A DNA stretch of 64,000 nt. It comes from Gaiellasilicea sp963761905. Its GTDB lineage: Bacteria > Actinomycetota > Thermoleophilia > Gaiellales > Gaiellaceae. Of this stretch, positions 37,301 to 45,333 are shown one piece after another. Numbering within the stretch: the stretch's first letter is position 1; every line of letters begins with the position of its first letter. Location of the stretch: NCBI GenBank assembly GCA_963761905.1, contig CAVXIQ010000005.1, positions 372,001 through 436,000 of the forward strand. Direction: 5' to 3'. The translations under genes and the position numbers were made by a program. The notes under the pieces are model-generated. The model was not told the DNA's origin. It made no database searches and saw only the letters and a program-made list of their open reading frames with translations.

Positions 37301-38014
37301 GTGGACAAACAGCTCGCTCGAGAGGCCGCAAAGCTCTATGCGCTGCCCGAAACCGACTACACCAAGGCTCGAAACGCGCGCGCCAAGGAGCTTCGCTCCG
37401 CGGATCCGGAGCTCGCGGCCGCGGTCGCGAAGCTGCCGAAGCCGAGCCGGCCGGTCGCGACGATCAACCACCTCGCCCACGAGGATCCGTCCGAGATCCG
37501 AGCGCTGATCCAGTCCGGCAAGCGCCTTCGCAAGCTGCAGGAGGACGCCGTCCGCGGCACGTCGCAGCCGTCCGGGTTCGCGGCGGCGACCGCCGAGTTC
37601 CGCGAAGCGCTCGAGCGCGTCCAACGGCAGGCGCGCGCGCGGGGGCTCACGGACGCGCTTCTCGTACGGGTCGCCTCGACCCTGCGAGCCGCGGCGCTCG
37701 ATCCGGAGCTGCAGCCGCTCCTCGAGCGCGGCGTGCTCGCCGAGGAGCCCGACCCAGCGGGCTTCGCCTTCGATCCCTCGCTCGTCCCCGCGTCGCCAAC
37801 GCCTGCGCCCGCCAAGAAGCGGAAGGCCGACAACGCGAAGCTGAAGCGTGCCCACCAACGTGTCGAAGCCGCCAAGAAGACGTCGGACGATGCCGAGCAA
37901 GCGCTCGCCCGAGCCCGCGCCGCTCTCGAAGCAGCCGAAAACGCGGCTGCAAAGGCAGCAGAAGCACTCGAAACAGCAGAAGCCGACCTCGAGCAACTCC
38001 AGCAATCCACTTAG
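37301..38014 (+). CDS. Helical/coiled-coil protein, unknown function
   Basis: 237 residues. The N-terminal half contains YALPETDYTKARNARAKELR and AAAVAKLPKPSRPVATINHL, a charged helical domain with no family I can name. A Pro/Ala linker (about 158-170) leads to a C-terminal Ala/Glu/Lys coiled coil (about 172-235) that is almost free of glycine and proline. Cytoplasmic; no signal peptide. GTG 37301 is chosen by the -10 box spacing and the start of conserved-looking sequence. Confidence 0.75.
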   Translation: MDKQLAREAAKLYALPETDYTKARNARAKELRSADPELAAAVAKLPKPSRPVATINHLAHEDPSEIRALIQSGKRLRKLQEDAVRGTSQPSGFAAATAEFREALERVQRQARARGLTDALLVRVASTLRAAALDPELQPLLERGVLAEEPDPAGFAFDPSLVPASPTPAPAKKRKADNAKLKRAHQRVEAAKKTSDDAEQALARARAALEAAENAAAKAAEALETAEADLEQLQQST

Positions 38015-38049
38015 CCCTCGCTCATTGGGTCTTCGCCTGTCAGAGAGCC

Positions 38050-38158
38050 GGGAGCGAAGCGACCCTTAGGGATCTTGCGCGATCAGAAATCGACTTTCGC
38101 AGATTTCTGATCTGTGCCATGAACAGGGAGCGAAGCGACCCTTTAGGGATCTTCGCGC
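38050..38158. repeat. Pair of palindromic direct repeats (REP-like)
   Basis: Two copies of GGGAGCGAAGCGACCC-TTAGGGATCTT-GCGC (38050-38080 and 38126-38158, differing by a base or two). Each can fold through GACCC/GGGATC and GCGAAG/CTTCGC. They are separated by a third inverted repeat, CAGAAATC...GATTTCTG (about 38084-38109). The segment is non-coding. Confidence 0.6.
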
Positions 38159-38190
38159 AGTGGGGAGCCGCGGAAGCGGCTCCCCCACTG
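38158..38190. terminator. Long GC hairpin downstream of tRNA-Trp
   Basis: A 14-bp stem (38158-38171 with 38176-38190, one bulged C) and a GGAA loop. It sits just 3' of tRNA-Trp on the minus strand and 3' of the coiled-coil gene on the plus strand, so it could end both transcripts. No U-tract on either strand. Confidence 0.5.
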
Positions 38191-38201
38191 CTTGCAAACA
38201 G

Positions 38202-38274
<73 letters not shown>

Positions 38275-38286
38275 CTGTCGCCGGAA

Positions 38287-38292
38287 ATTGTA
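38287..38292 (-). promoter_or_regulatory. -10 box (TACAAT) of tRNA-Trp
   Basis: On the minus strand TACAAT ends 12 nt before the tRNA 5' end. No good -35 is visible at 16-18 nt. Confidence 0.4.
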
Positions 38293-38329
38293 GTCGGCCT
38301 CCTTCCGGACGGCGAGTACGCTTGCGGCC

Positions 38330-38512
38330 GTGCAGCAGCGGCAGGCGCTCGGGCTCCTCTTTCTCTTTCTCGCGGCCTGCTTCCTCGGGATCGCAGTCGC
38401 CGCTGCCCGGGCGGCGGCGGAGACGCCGGGAGCTGTCGTGATCGCGCTGGCCGCGGCGGCGCTCGGCGCGTGGCTCGGCACGATGTCGTGGCGCGGTCTC
38501 AGAGGTCGCTGA
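38330..38512 (+). CDS. Small two-helix membrane protein
   Basis: 60 residues starting at GTG. Two hydrophobic helices (about 7-28 and 33-52) are separated by a short polar turn (AAAETPG), with a basic tail (WRGLRGR). I do not recognise the family. It lies between tRNA-Trp and the WhiG-like sigma gene. Confidence 0.6.
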   Translation: MQQRQALGLLFLFLAACFLGIAVAAARAAAETPGAVVIALAAAALGAWLGTMSWRGLRGR

Positions 38513-38534
38513 AAGAAATCGCCGGGTGACGGCG

Positions 38535-38540
38535 TATTCT
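38535..38540 (+). promoter_or_regulatory. -10 box (TATTCT) of the leaderless sigma gene
   Basis: TATTCT ends 6 nt before GTG 38547, which supports that start over the in-frame GTG at 38526. Confidence 0.45.
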
Positions 38541-38546
38541 CCCCTT

Positions 38547-39329
38547 GTGACGAAGCCCGAGGACACGAGCGCGCTCTGGCAGGAGTACCGGCGCACGCGC
38601 GACCGAGCCGTCCGCGATCGCCTGATCCTCACCTACGCGCCGCTCGTCAAGTTCGTCGCCGGCCGGCTCGGCAGCGGTCTGCCGGCGCACGTTGACGAGG
38701 GCGATCTCGTCTCGTACGGGCTGCTCGGGCTGATCGGGGCGATCGAGCGCTACGACCCCGACCGGGAGATCAAGTTCGAGACCTATGCGATCACGCGGAT
38801 CAAGGGCGCGATCATCGACGAGCTGCGCGCGCTCGACTGGGTTCCGCGCTCCGTCAGGGCGCGGGCTCGCGACATCGAGCGCGCGATCGCCGAGCTCGAG
38901 AAGAAGCTCCATCGGGCGCCGACCGACGAGGAGATCGCCGGCAAGCTCGGGCTGACGCAGGAGGAGCTCGACAACAGCCTGACCGAGATCTCGCGCTCCT
39001 CGATCGCAGCGCTCGACGAGCTCTGGACGGCCTCCGACGGCGGCGACCAGATCGCGCTCCTCGACACGATCGAGGACACCCTCGGCCCCGAGCCGCAGTC
39101 AGCGCTCGCGGAGACGGAGATGCGCGAGGCGCTCGGCGAGTCGATCGCCCGACTGCCGGAGCGGGAGAAGCTCGTGGTCACGCTCTACTACTACGAGGAG
39201 CTGACCCTGCGCGAGATCGGCGAGGTGCTCGGCGTCACCGAGTCGCGGGTCTCGCAGCTGCACACGAAGGCGATCCTTCGCCTCAAGGCCCGCCTCGGCG
39301 GCGCCGCCCGCGTGCCGCTCAGCTCCTAG
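38547..39329 (+). CDS. RNA polymerase sigma factor, FliA/WhiG family
   Basis: Sigma-28-type factor, 260 residues. Region 2: LILTYAPLVKFVAGRLG and DEGDLVSYGLLGLIGAIERYDP. Region 3: KLHRAPTDEEIAGKLGLTQEEL. Region 4: LTLREIGEVLGVTESRVSQLHTKAIL. No flagellar genes are in the window, so as in Streptomyces (WhiG) it may control development rather than motility; this is inference. GTG 38547 is chosen from the -10 spacing. Confidence 0.93.
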   Translation: MTKPEDTSALWQEYRRTRDRAVRDRLILTYAPLVKFVAGRLGSGLPAHVDEGDLVSYGLLGLIGAIERYDPDREIKFETYAITRIKGAIIDELRALDWVPRSVRARARDIERAIAELEKKLHRAPTDEEIAGKLGLTQEELDNSLTEISRSSIAALDELWTASDGGDQIALLDTIEDTLGPEPQSALAETEMREALGESIARLPEREKLVVTLYYYEELTLREIGEVLGVTESRVSQLHTKAILRLKARLGGAARVPLSS

Positions 39330-39404
39330 CTTCGGAGCTTGTGTGCTCACTCGTCAGGGCGTAGATTCGCTCGCGACGATCGACACGAATGGAGGTTGAC
39401 GCCG

Positions 39405-40790
39405 ATGGACGGCATGGCGATCCGCGCTCTCTCAGAGGCACTCGACGGAGACGTGATCACGCCGGAGGACTCGCGCTACGACGAGGCCCGCACGCTCTTC
39501 AACTCGATGATCGACCGGAGGCCGGCGGCGATCGCCTGCTGCGAGAGCGTCGACGACGTCGTGGCGTGCCTGGCCGCTGCGAGAAGCGAGGGCGTCGCGA
39601 TCGCCATTCGTGCCGGCGGTCATTCTGTCGCAGGTGTCTCGATGTGCGACGACGGGCTAGTGATCGACCTGCGGCGAATGAACAAGATCACTGTGGATCC
39701 GGTCGCGCGCACCGCCCGCGCCGGCGCAGGAGCGACCTGGGCGCAGTTCGATGCGGCAACGCAGGCGCACGGGCTCGCCACGACGGGCGGGCGGGTCTCG
39801 ACGACCGGTGTGGCCGGACTGACTCTCGGTGGAGGCTCCGGCTGGCTCGAGCGCTCGTGCGGGCTGGCCTGCGACAACCTGCTCGCGGCGGAGGTCGTGA
39901 CCGCGGCGGGCGAGCTCGTCCGGGCGAGCGCCGACGAGCATCCCGAGCTCCTTTGGGCGCTGCGGGGCGGAGGTGGCAACTTCGGTGTCGTGACGGCGCT
40001 CGAGTTCCGGCTCCACGAGGTGGGCCCGACGGTCTTCGGCGGGCTTGCCGCTTTCGATCCTCGACACGGACGCGCGGTCTTCGAGGCGATGCGCGACTTC
40101 CACGAGGATGGCGGGCCGGACGAGGCTGGCCTCGCCTTCGGGTACATCGCCGCGCCGCCGGAGGAGTTCATCCCGGAGGAGTGGCACGGGAAGCGGCTTG
40201 CGGTCACAGCAGGCATGTGGAACGGGCCCGTGGAGGAGGGTGAGCGCGCTCTCGCGCCGCTCAGGTCGTTCGCCGAGCCGATCGTCGACCTCTACGGAGA
40301 GATTCCATACGCGGAGCTCCAGAGCATGATCGACGATCCTCCTGACAAGCGGAACTGGTGGACGGCCGAGTACCTCGACGAGCTTCCGGACGAGGCGCTC
40401 GAGGCGATCGTTTCCTACGGCGAGCAGATGCCGCTCAGCTTCACCCAGTTTCTCGTGCTGCCGTGGGGCGGCGAGGTCGCGCGGCGAACCGACACGCCGC
40501 TCGCGAAGCGGCACGCCAGGTGGGTGATCCATCCGTTCTGCGTCTGGGACGGCGCCGACCGCGACGACGAGCACATCGCCTGGGGACGCGCTTGCCGGGA
40601 CGTCTTCGCAGAGTGGAGAAGCGGGGGCGTCTACCTCAACTTCGTCGGCGACGAGGGCGAGGAGCGGGTACGGGCAGCGTTCGGGGAGGCGTACGAGCGA
40701 CTTGCGGCGGTGAAGGCGACGTACGACCCGGACAACCTCTTTCGCGGCAACCAGAACATCCGTCCGAGAGCGGAGGTCGCCCAGAGCTAG
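39405..40790 (+). CDS. FAD-linked oxidase, berberine-bridge (BBE) type
   Basis: 461-residue flavin oxidase of the PCMH family. IAIRAGGHSVAG contains the histidine that normally binds FAD covalently. The second site is TGVAGLTLGGGSG, where the usual Cys is replaced, so only one covalent bond is expected. The C-terminal BBE motif YDPDNLFRGNQNI is intact. No signal peptide, so cytoplasmic. ATG 39405 follows GGAGG (39391-39395). The substrate (sugar, alkaloid-like or phenolic) is unknown. Confidence 0.92.
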   Translation: MDGMAIRALSEALDGDVITPEDSRYDEARTLFNSMIDRRPAAIACCESVDDVVACLAAARSEGVAIAIRAGGHSVAGVSMCDDGLVIDLRRMNKITVDPVARTARAGAGATWAQFDAATQAHGLATTGGRVSTTGVAGLTLGGGSGWLERSCGLACDNLLAAEVVTAAGELVRASADEHPELLWALRGGGGNFGVVTALEFRLHEVGPTVFGGLAAFDPRHGRAVFEAMRDFHEDGGPDEAGLAFGYIAAPPEEFIPEEWHGKRLAVTAGMWNGPVEEGERALAPLRSFAEPIVDLYGEIPYAELQSMIDDPPDKRNWWTAEYLDELPDEALEAIVSYGEQMPLSFTQFLVLPWGGEVARRTDTPLAKRHARWVIHPFCVWDGADRDDEHIAWGRACRDVFAEWRSGGVYLNFVGDEGEERVRAAFGEAYERLAAVKATYDPDNLFRGNQNIRPRAEVAQS

Positions 40791-40840
40791 TCGGATTAGG
40801 ATGGGGGCCTCTGCAAGCCAGCCGAGGAGGACTCTCACGC

Positions 40841-42895
40841 ATGCCCGCTCTCGAGCCCGGAAAGCTTCGCAACGTCGCCGTCGTCGGCCATCGCGGCACC
40901 GGCAAGACCTCTCTGGTCGAGGCGCTCCTCTATCAGGCGGGCGAGCTCAACCGGCTCGGCACGATCGACGCCGGCTCGACCGTCGGCGACTGGGACGACG
41001 ACGAGCAGCGGCGGCGGATGTCGATCTCGCTGGCGCTCACGCACCTCGACTGGCAGGGGCGCAAGCTGAACCTGATCGACGTGCCGGGCGATCCGAGCTT
41101 CCAGGGCGAGGCGCGGTGCGCGCTCCGCGTGGTCGAAGGAGGGCTCTTCGTCGTGAGCGGCGTGATGGGCGTCGAGGTCGGAACCGGACGTCTGTGGAAG
41201 CGCGCCGACGAGCTCGGGCTCTCGCGCGTCATCGTCGTGAACATGCTCGACCGCGAGCGCGCCGACTTCTTCCGTACGCTGGGGCAGCTCCAGGGTCAGC
41301 TCTCCGAGCGCTGTGTGGCCGTCCAGCTCCCGATCGGCAGCGAGCACGAGCTGACGGGGATCGTCGACGTGCTCCACATGTGCGCCTACACGAGCCCGGA
41401 GGGAGGCAAGGAGCCCGAGCCCGGCCCGATCCCGGACGACCTGGCGGAGCTCGTCCAGGAGTACCGCGAGAAGCTCCTCGACGAGGTCGTCCAGACCGAC
41501 GAGGCGCTGATGGAGCGCTACCTGGACGGGCAGGAGCTCGGGATCGAGGAGGTCGCGCACGCGCTCAAGGACGCCGTCACCCGTGGTCTCGTCTTCCCGG
41601 TCGCCTGCGGCGTAGCGACGCAGAACCTCGGCACGCACGCCCTCCTCGACCTGATCGTCGAAGGCATTCCCTCGCCGGCCAAGATGGGCTCGATCACCCA
41701 CATCGAGGGCGCCGAGACCGCTGCTTTCGTCTTCAAGACGATCGCCGATCCCTTCGCCGGCCGGATCAACCTCTTCCGCGTCCTCCAGGGTTCGGTCCGG
41801 CCCGAGCAGACGCTCGTCGACGCCCGCACGCACGCCAAGGAGCGGATGGGCTCGCTCCTCTTCCAGCAGGGCAAGGAGCACATCGCCGCCGAGGAGTTCG
41901 GGCCCGGCGATATCGGCGCGGTCGCGAAGCTGAAGGAGGTGCAGACCGGCGATCTCCTGCTCGACCGCGAGGTCGCCACGGACGTGCCCGAGATCGGCTT
42001 CCCGGAGCCGGTGATGAGCTTCGCCGTGACACCAAGGATCAAGGGCGAGGAGGAGAAGGTCGCGGGCGCGATCCGCCGGCTCGCCGAGGAGGATCCGACC
42101 TTGCGCCTGCGCCGCGACCAGCAGACCGGGGAGGAGATCCTCGCCGGGATGAGCCAGATGCACGTCGAGGTCGCGCTCGAGCGCGCCAAGCGCCGCTTCG
42201 GCGTCGACGTCGAGCTCCATCAGCCGCGCGTTCCCTATCTCGAGACGATCCGCAAGGAGTCGCGCTCCCACGCGCGCTACAAGAAGCAGACCGGCGGGCG
42301 CGGCCAGTTCGGCGACTGCACGATCGTGATCGAGCCGATCGAGGGCAACGTCGGCTACGAGTTCGTCGACAAGATCGTCGGCGGGGTGATCCCGCAGAGC
42401 TTCCGGCCGGCGGTCGACAAGGGGATCCAGGAGGCCATGCACCACGGCGAGCTCGCGGGCGCGCCGGTCCAGGGGATCCGCGTCCTCCTCGTCGACGGCT
42501 CCTACCACACGGTCGACTCGTCGGAGATGGCGTTCAAGATCGCCGGCTCGATGGCGTTCAAGGAGGCCTACTCGAAGGCCGAACCCGTGCTGCTCGAGCC
42601 GATCATGGAGCTCGAGGTAACCGTTCCGGACGAGGCGGTGGGGGCCGTCAACGGCGACCTCAACTCGCGACGCGGCCGTCTGCACGGGATGGAGCCGGCA
42701 TCGGGAATGACGACGATCAACGCCGAGGTGCCGATGTCGGAGGTGCTCACCTACGCGCAGTCGCTCACCTCGCTCACGGGCGGCCGCGGCGACTACTCGA
42801 TGCACTTCCTCCGCTACGAGGAGGTCCCGGCGCACGTCGCGCAGAAGGTGATCGAGGTCACGAAGAAGGAACGCGAGACCGCCGGAGCGCATTAG
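40841..42895 (+). CDS. EF-G-like translational GTPase (EF-G paralogue)
   Basis: 684 residues with the full EF-G domain order I-V. G1 is GHRGTGKTSL instead of GHVDHGKTT, and G3 is DVPGDPSF. G4 reads VVNMLDR, where the usual Lys of NKxD is Met. Domain IV (GRGQFGDCTIVIEP) and domain V (MELEVTVPDEAVGAVNGDLNSRRGRL, about 585-610) are present. These changes mark the EF-G-like paralogue group rather than the main fusA product, and no rpsL-rpsG-tuf neighbours are present. GAGGAGG lies 10 nt before ATG 40841. Confidence 0.92.
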   Translation: MPALEPGKLRNVAVVGHRGTGKTSLVEALLYQAGELNRLGTIDAGSTVGDWDDDEQRRRMSISLALTHLDWQGRKLNLIDVPGDPSFQGEARCALRVVEGGLFVVSGVMGVEVGTGRLWKRADELGLSRVIVVNMLDRERADFFRTLGQLQGQLSERCVAVQLPIGSEHELTGIVDVLHMCAYTSPEGGKEPEPGPIPDDLAELVQEYREKLLDEVVQTDEALMERYLDGQELGIEEVAHALKDAVTRGLVFPVACGVATQNLGTHALLDLIVEGIPSPAKMGSITHIEGAETAAFVFKTIADPFAGRINLFRVLQGSVRPEQTLVDARTHAKERMGSLLFQQGKEHIAAEEFGPGDIGAVAKLKEVQTGDLLLDREVATDVPEIGFPEPVMSFAVTPRIKGEEEKVAGAIRRLAEEDPTLRLRRDQQTGEEILAGMSQMHVEVALERAKRRFGVDVELHQPRVPYLETIRKESRSHARYKKQTGGRGQFGDCTIVIEPIEGNVGYEFVDKIVGGVIPQSFRPAVDKGIQEAMHHGELAGAPVQGIRVLLVDGSYHTVDSSEMAFKIAGSMAFKEAYSKAEPVLLEPIMELEVTVPDEAVGAVNGDLNSRRGRLHGMEPASGMTTINAEVPMSEVLTYAQSLTSLTGGRGDYSMHFLRYEEVPAHVAQKVIEVTKKERETAGAH

Positions 42896-42927
42896 GTTTT
42901 TCCCTGTGGATAACTCCGGCTCTTTGC

Positions 42928-42933
42928 TACGGT
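42928..42933 (+). promoter_or_regulatory. -10 box (TACGGT) of a leaderless gene
   Basis: TACGGT ends 7 nt before ATG 42941. Confidence 0.45.
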
Positions 42934-42940
42934 CGGATCC

Positions 42941-43552
42941 ATGCGCGTCACGCGATCAGCAGCGACGCGGACGTGCGCGATCTGCGAGCGCACGCTGCTC
43001 ATGGGGGAGCACACAGTTCGCTTTTCGCCCGTCGGCGGCGACTACGTCGACGTCTGTCCGCTGTGCCAGGACGTGGCGCTCGAGCACGGCTGGGTGCGGG
43101 AGGGAAGCCCGACGACGCCGACCGTCCCCAGAGACCTCCGCCGACGCAAGCTGCCGTGGGCGGGCCTCTTCGGCGGTCAGCGCACGGCCGAGGCGCCACC
43201 CGTCGCGGCCGAGCCGATCCTGCGGCGCCTCTCCGAGCAGGAGCTCGACCTCGTCGAGGCCGCCGACCTCTTCAACGCGAGCCCGTATCGGCGAACCGTC
43301 GCCGGGATCGCGAAGAGCCTCGGCGAGCCGAAGGTCTCGATCGTGCCGCTCTCGGGCGTGAGCGGCGAGATGATCGTCTCGGTCGCCTGGGAGATCTCCT
43401 GGTACCAGTACCGCGTCAGCCCCGAGTCGGCGCAGCCCGTGCGGCTTGCCGAGCGCGGCCACGACCTCGACGAGCTCGAGAGCAGCTTTCAGGACTGGAA
43501 CGCCGGCCTCGCAGAGGACGGGCGGCTGATGCCGGATATCGCGCGGGTGTGA
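42941..43552 (+). CDS. Zinc-ribbon protein, unknown function
   Basis: 203 residues. The N-terminus has two CxxC knuckles (CAIC at about 12-15 and CPLC at about 39-42), spaced like a treble-clef or zinc ribbon. A basic/proline linker follows (about 60-90). The C-terminal domain has LSEQELDLVEAADLFNASPYRRTVAGIAKSLG and WEISWYQYRVSP, mixed alpha/beta. I recognise the zinc ribbon but not the family. It ends 1 nt before the LysE gene, so the two are likely co-transcribed. Confidence 0.75.
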   Translation: MRVTRSAATRTCAICERTLLMGEHTVRFSPVGGDYVDVCPLCQDVALEHGWVREGSPTTPTVPRDLRRRKLPWAGLFGGQRTAEAPPVAAEPILRRLSEQELDLVEAADLFNASPYRRTVAGIAKSLGEPKVSIVPLSGVSGEMIVSVAWEISWYQYRVSPESAQPVRLAERGHDLDELESSFQDWNAGLAEDGRLMPDIARV

Positions 43553-43553
43553 C

Positions 43554-44183
43554 GTGCCGTCCGCGCAGACACTCGCGCTCTTCGCGGCTGCCGCGCTCGC
43601 TCTGATCGTCGTCCCCGGCCCGGCCGTCCTCTACATCGTCGCGCGGAGCCTCGACCAGGGGCGCGTTGCCGGGCTCGTCTCGGCGCTCGGCGTGGCAGCG
43701 GGAGGACTGGTTCACGTCACGGCCGCCGCGATCGGGCTCTCGGCGCTCGTCCTCTCGTCGGCAACCGCCTTCACCGTCGTCAAGCTCGTCGGCGCCGCCT
43801 ACCTGATCGGGCTCGGCCTCTACACCCTGCTCGTTCGCAGAGACGAGGCCGGAGCGGAGCTGCGCCGCGAGCGTCGTCGCCGCCGCCTGTTCGCGCAAGG
43901 GCTGGTCGTGAACGTGCTGAACCCGAAGACGGCGCTCTTCTTCCTCGCGTTCCTGCCGCAGTTCGTCGATCCCGAGCGAGGCTCCGTGACCCTCCAGATC
44001 CTCGTGCTCGGGCTCGTCTTCGTCGTCCTGGCCGTCTGCAGCGACGGGGTCTGGGCCCTCGCGGCAGGCACCGCGTCTGCGCGGCTCAGGGACAGCCGCA
44101 GCTATCTCGCCGTCCAGCGGTACGTCTCGGGAGGCGTCTTCGTCGGTCTCGGCGCAGTCGCCGCCCTCGCCAAGCGCCACTAA
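43554..44183 (+). CDS. LysE/RhtB-family exporter
   Basis: 209-residue membrane exporter of amino acids or similar small molecules. It has about six hydrophobic segments. The family start ALIVVPGPAVLYIVARSLDQG includes the conserved PGP, and GLVVNVLNPKTALFFLAFLPQF carries the LNPK motif. GTG start directly after the previous stop. Confidence 0.93.
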   Translation: MPSAQTLALFAAAALALIVVPGPAVLYIVARSLDQGRVAGLVSALGVAAGGLVHVTAAAIGLSALVLSSATAFTVVKLVGAAYLIGLGLYTLLVRRDEAGAELRRERRRRRLFAQGLVVNVLNPKTALFFLAFLPQFVDPERGSVTLQILVLGLVFVVLAVCSDGVWALAAGTASARLRDSRSYLAVQRYVSGGVFVGLGAVAALAKRH

Positions 44184-44218
44184 CCGCCGACCGGCTGCCG
44201 ACTTACACTGCGCGCAGG

Positions 44219-44434
44219 ATGATCTATTGCGTGATCCCGCGCGAGCTCGAGGCCGAGCTCTTCGACAAGCTGGTCGAGTACTACAAGGACAACCCGAACG
44301 TGACGGTGATCGTCGACCGGCGCGAGGGCGACGATCGACGCAGCGGCCGGGAGTACGGTGGGATGCGGGAGACGCGCGATCGCCGTCGCGCGCGGATCGG
44401 CGGCACGTTCCCGGATACGTCTCCGCCCGACTAG
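44219..44434 (+). CDS. Small conserved-looking protein, unknown function
   Basis: 71 residues. A compact hydrophobic/charged N-terminus (IPRELEAELFDKLVEYYKDN) leads to VTVIVDRREGDDRRSGRE, a basic-acidic stretch. It resembles short hypothetical proteins I associate with Thermoleophilia and other actinobacteria, but I cannot assign a function. A TACACT box lies 9 nt upstream of ATG 44219. Confidence 0.65.
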   Translation: MIYCVIPRELEAELFDKLVEYYKDNPNVTVIVDRREGDDRRSGREYGGMRETRDRRRARIGGTFPDTSPPD

Positions 44435-44498
44435 GCGACGCTCGTTCCTCCCTCGATCGGGTGACGACTCCGGCGCATGACCCGCCGAGAGCCTGCCT

Positions 44499-45293
44499 GT
44501 GGACTACGACGAGTACGAGTCCGGTCCGCGCCTGGCCAACCCGACCGGCATCGTCCTGGCGCTCATCGTCGTCGCCTGCCTCGGTGCCGTCAGCCTTGCC
44601 TACTCGGCGACCCGCGGTCGCAGCTCCGAGGTGAGCGAGCTGCGGAGTCAGGTCAAGACGCTCAACGCTCGACTCGATCGGCTCGAGGGCCGCAATAGCG
44701 CCATCTCGGGTCGGCTGGATACGACCGAGCAGCGCCTGCGGGTCAAGGACGACGGGGTCGCGCCTCTCGCCGCCCGGATCCTCGACAGCGTCTTCACCGT
44801 CCAGACGAGCGAAGGGCTCGGAGCCGGATTCGCGGCCTGGTCCGACGATCGCCGACTGCACGTGGTCACCGCCGACCACGTCATCCCGGAGGCGGAGACC
44901 GAAGTGACGCTCGACCGGAAGGAGGGAACGTGGAGCGCGGAAGTGGTGGGACGGGATCCTGCCAACGATCTCGCCGTGCTCCGGATCTCCGGTCGACCGG
45001 TGGGCGCCAAGCCCTTGTGGCAGCGAGCAACGGCGAACCGGCCTCGCCCGGGCTCCGAGCTCCTGCTCGTGGGAAGTCCGTTCGGCCTCGGAGGAACCGT
45101 GACGACGGGCGTCGTCAGCCGCGTCTCGCGGAAGCTGATCCAGACCGATGCGGCCGCGAACCCCGGCAACTCCGGCGGGCCCGCGGTCGACCGCCAGGGG
45201 AGGGTGGTCGGCGTGCTCGTGTCCGGCGGCGGCGAGAACATCAACTTCGCCGTGCCGATCGAACGGGTCTGCATCAACCTTCGCCGGTGTTGA
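44499..45293 (+). CDS. Membrane-anchored trypsin-like serine protease (HtrA/S1C type, no PDZ)
   Basis: 264 residues. A single TM helix (about 17-37) and a short coiled coil (about 42-82) precede the protease domain. Catalytic triad: His127 (TADHV), Asp157 (NDLAVL) and Ser225 (NPGNSGGP). There is no PDZ domain; the protein ends after NFAVPIERV. Expected on the outer face of the membrane for envelope quality control. GTG 44499 is the likely start. Confidence 0.92.
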   Translation: MDYDEYESGPRLANPTGIVLALIVVACLGAVSLAYSATRGRSSEVSELRSQVKTLNARLDRLEGRNSAISGRLDTTEQRLRVKDDGVAPLAARILDSVFTVQTSEGLGAGFAAWSDDRRLHVVTADHVIPEAETEVTLDRKEGTWSAEVVGRDPANDLAVLRISGRPVGAKPLWQRATANRPRPGSELLLVGSPFGLGGTVTTGVVSRVSRKLIQTDAAANPGNSGGPAVDRQGRVVGVLVSGGGENINFAVPIERVCINLRRC

Positions 45294-45320
45294 TCCGCCA
45301 GTTGATTCGCGGCCGCTGAC

Positions 45321-45326
45321 TACACT
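45321..45326 (+). promoter_or_regulatory. -10 box (TACACT) of a leaderless aldehyde dehydrogenase gene
   Basis: TACACT ends 7 nt before ATG 45334, with no Shine-Dalgarno sequence between. Confidence 0.45.
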
Positions 45327-45333
45327 GCCGCCG

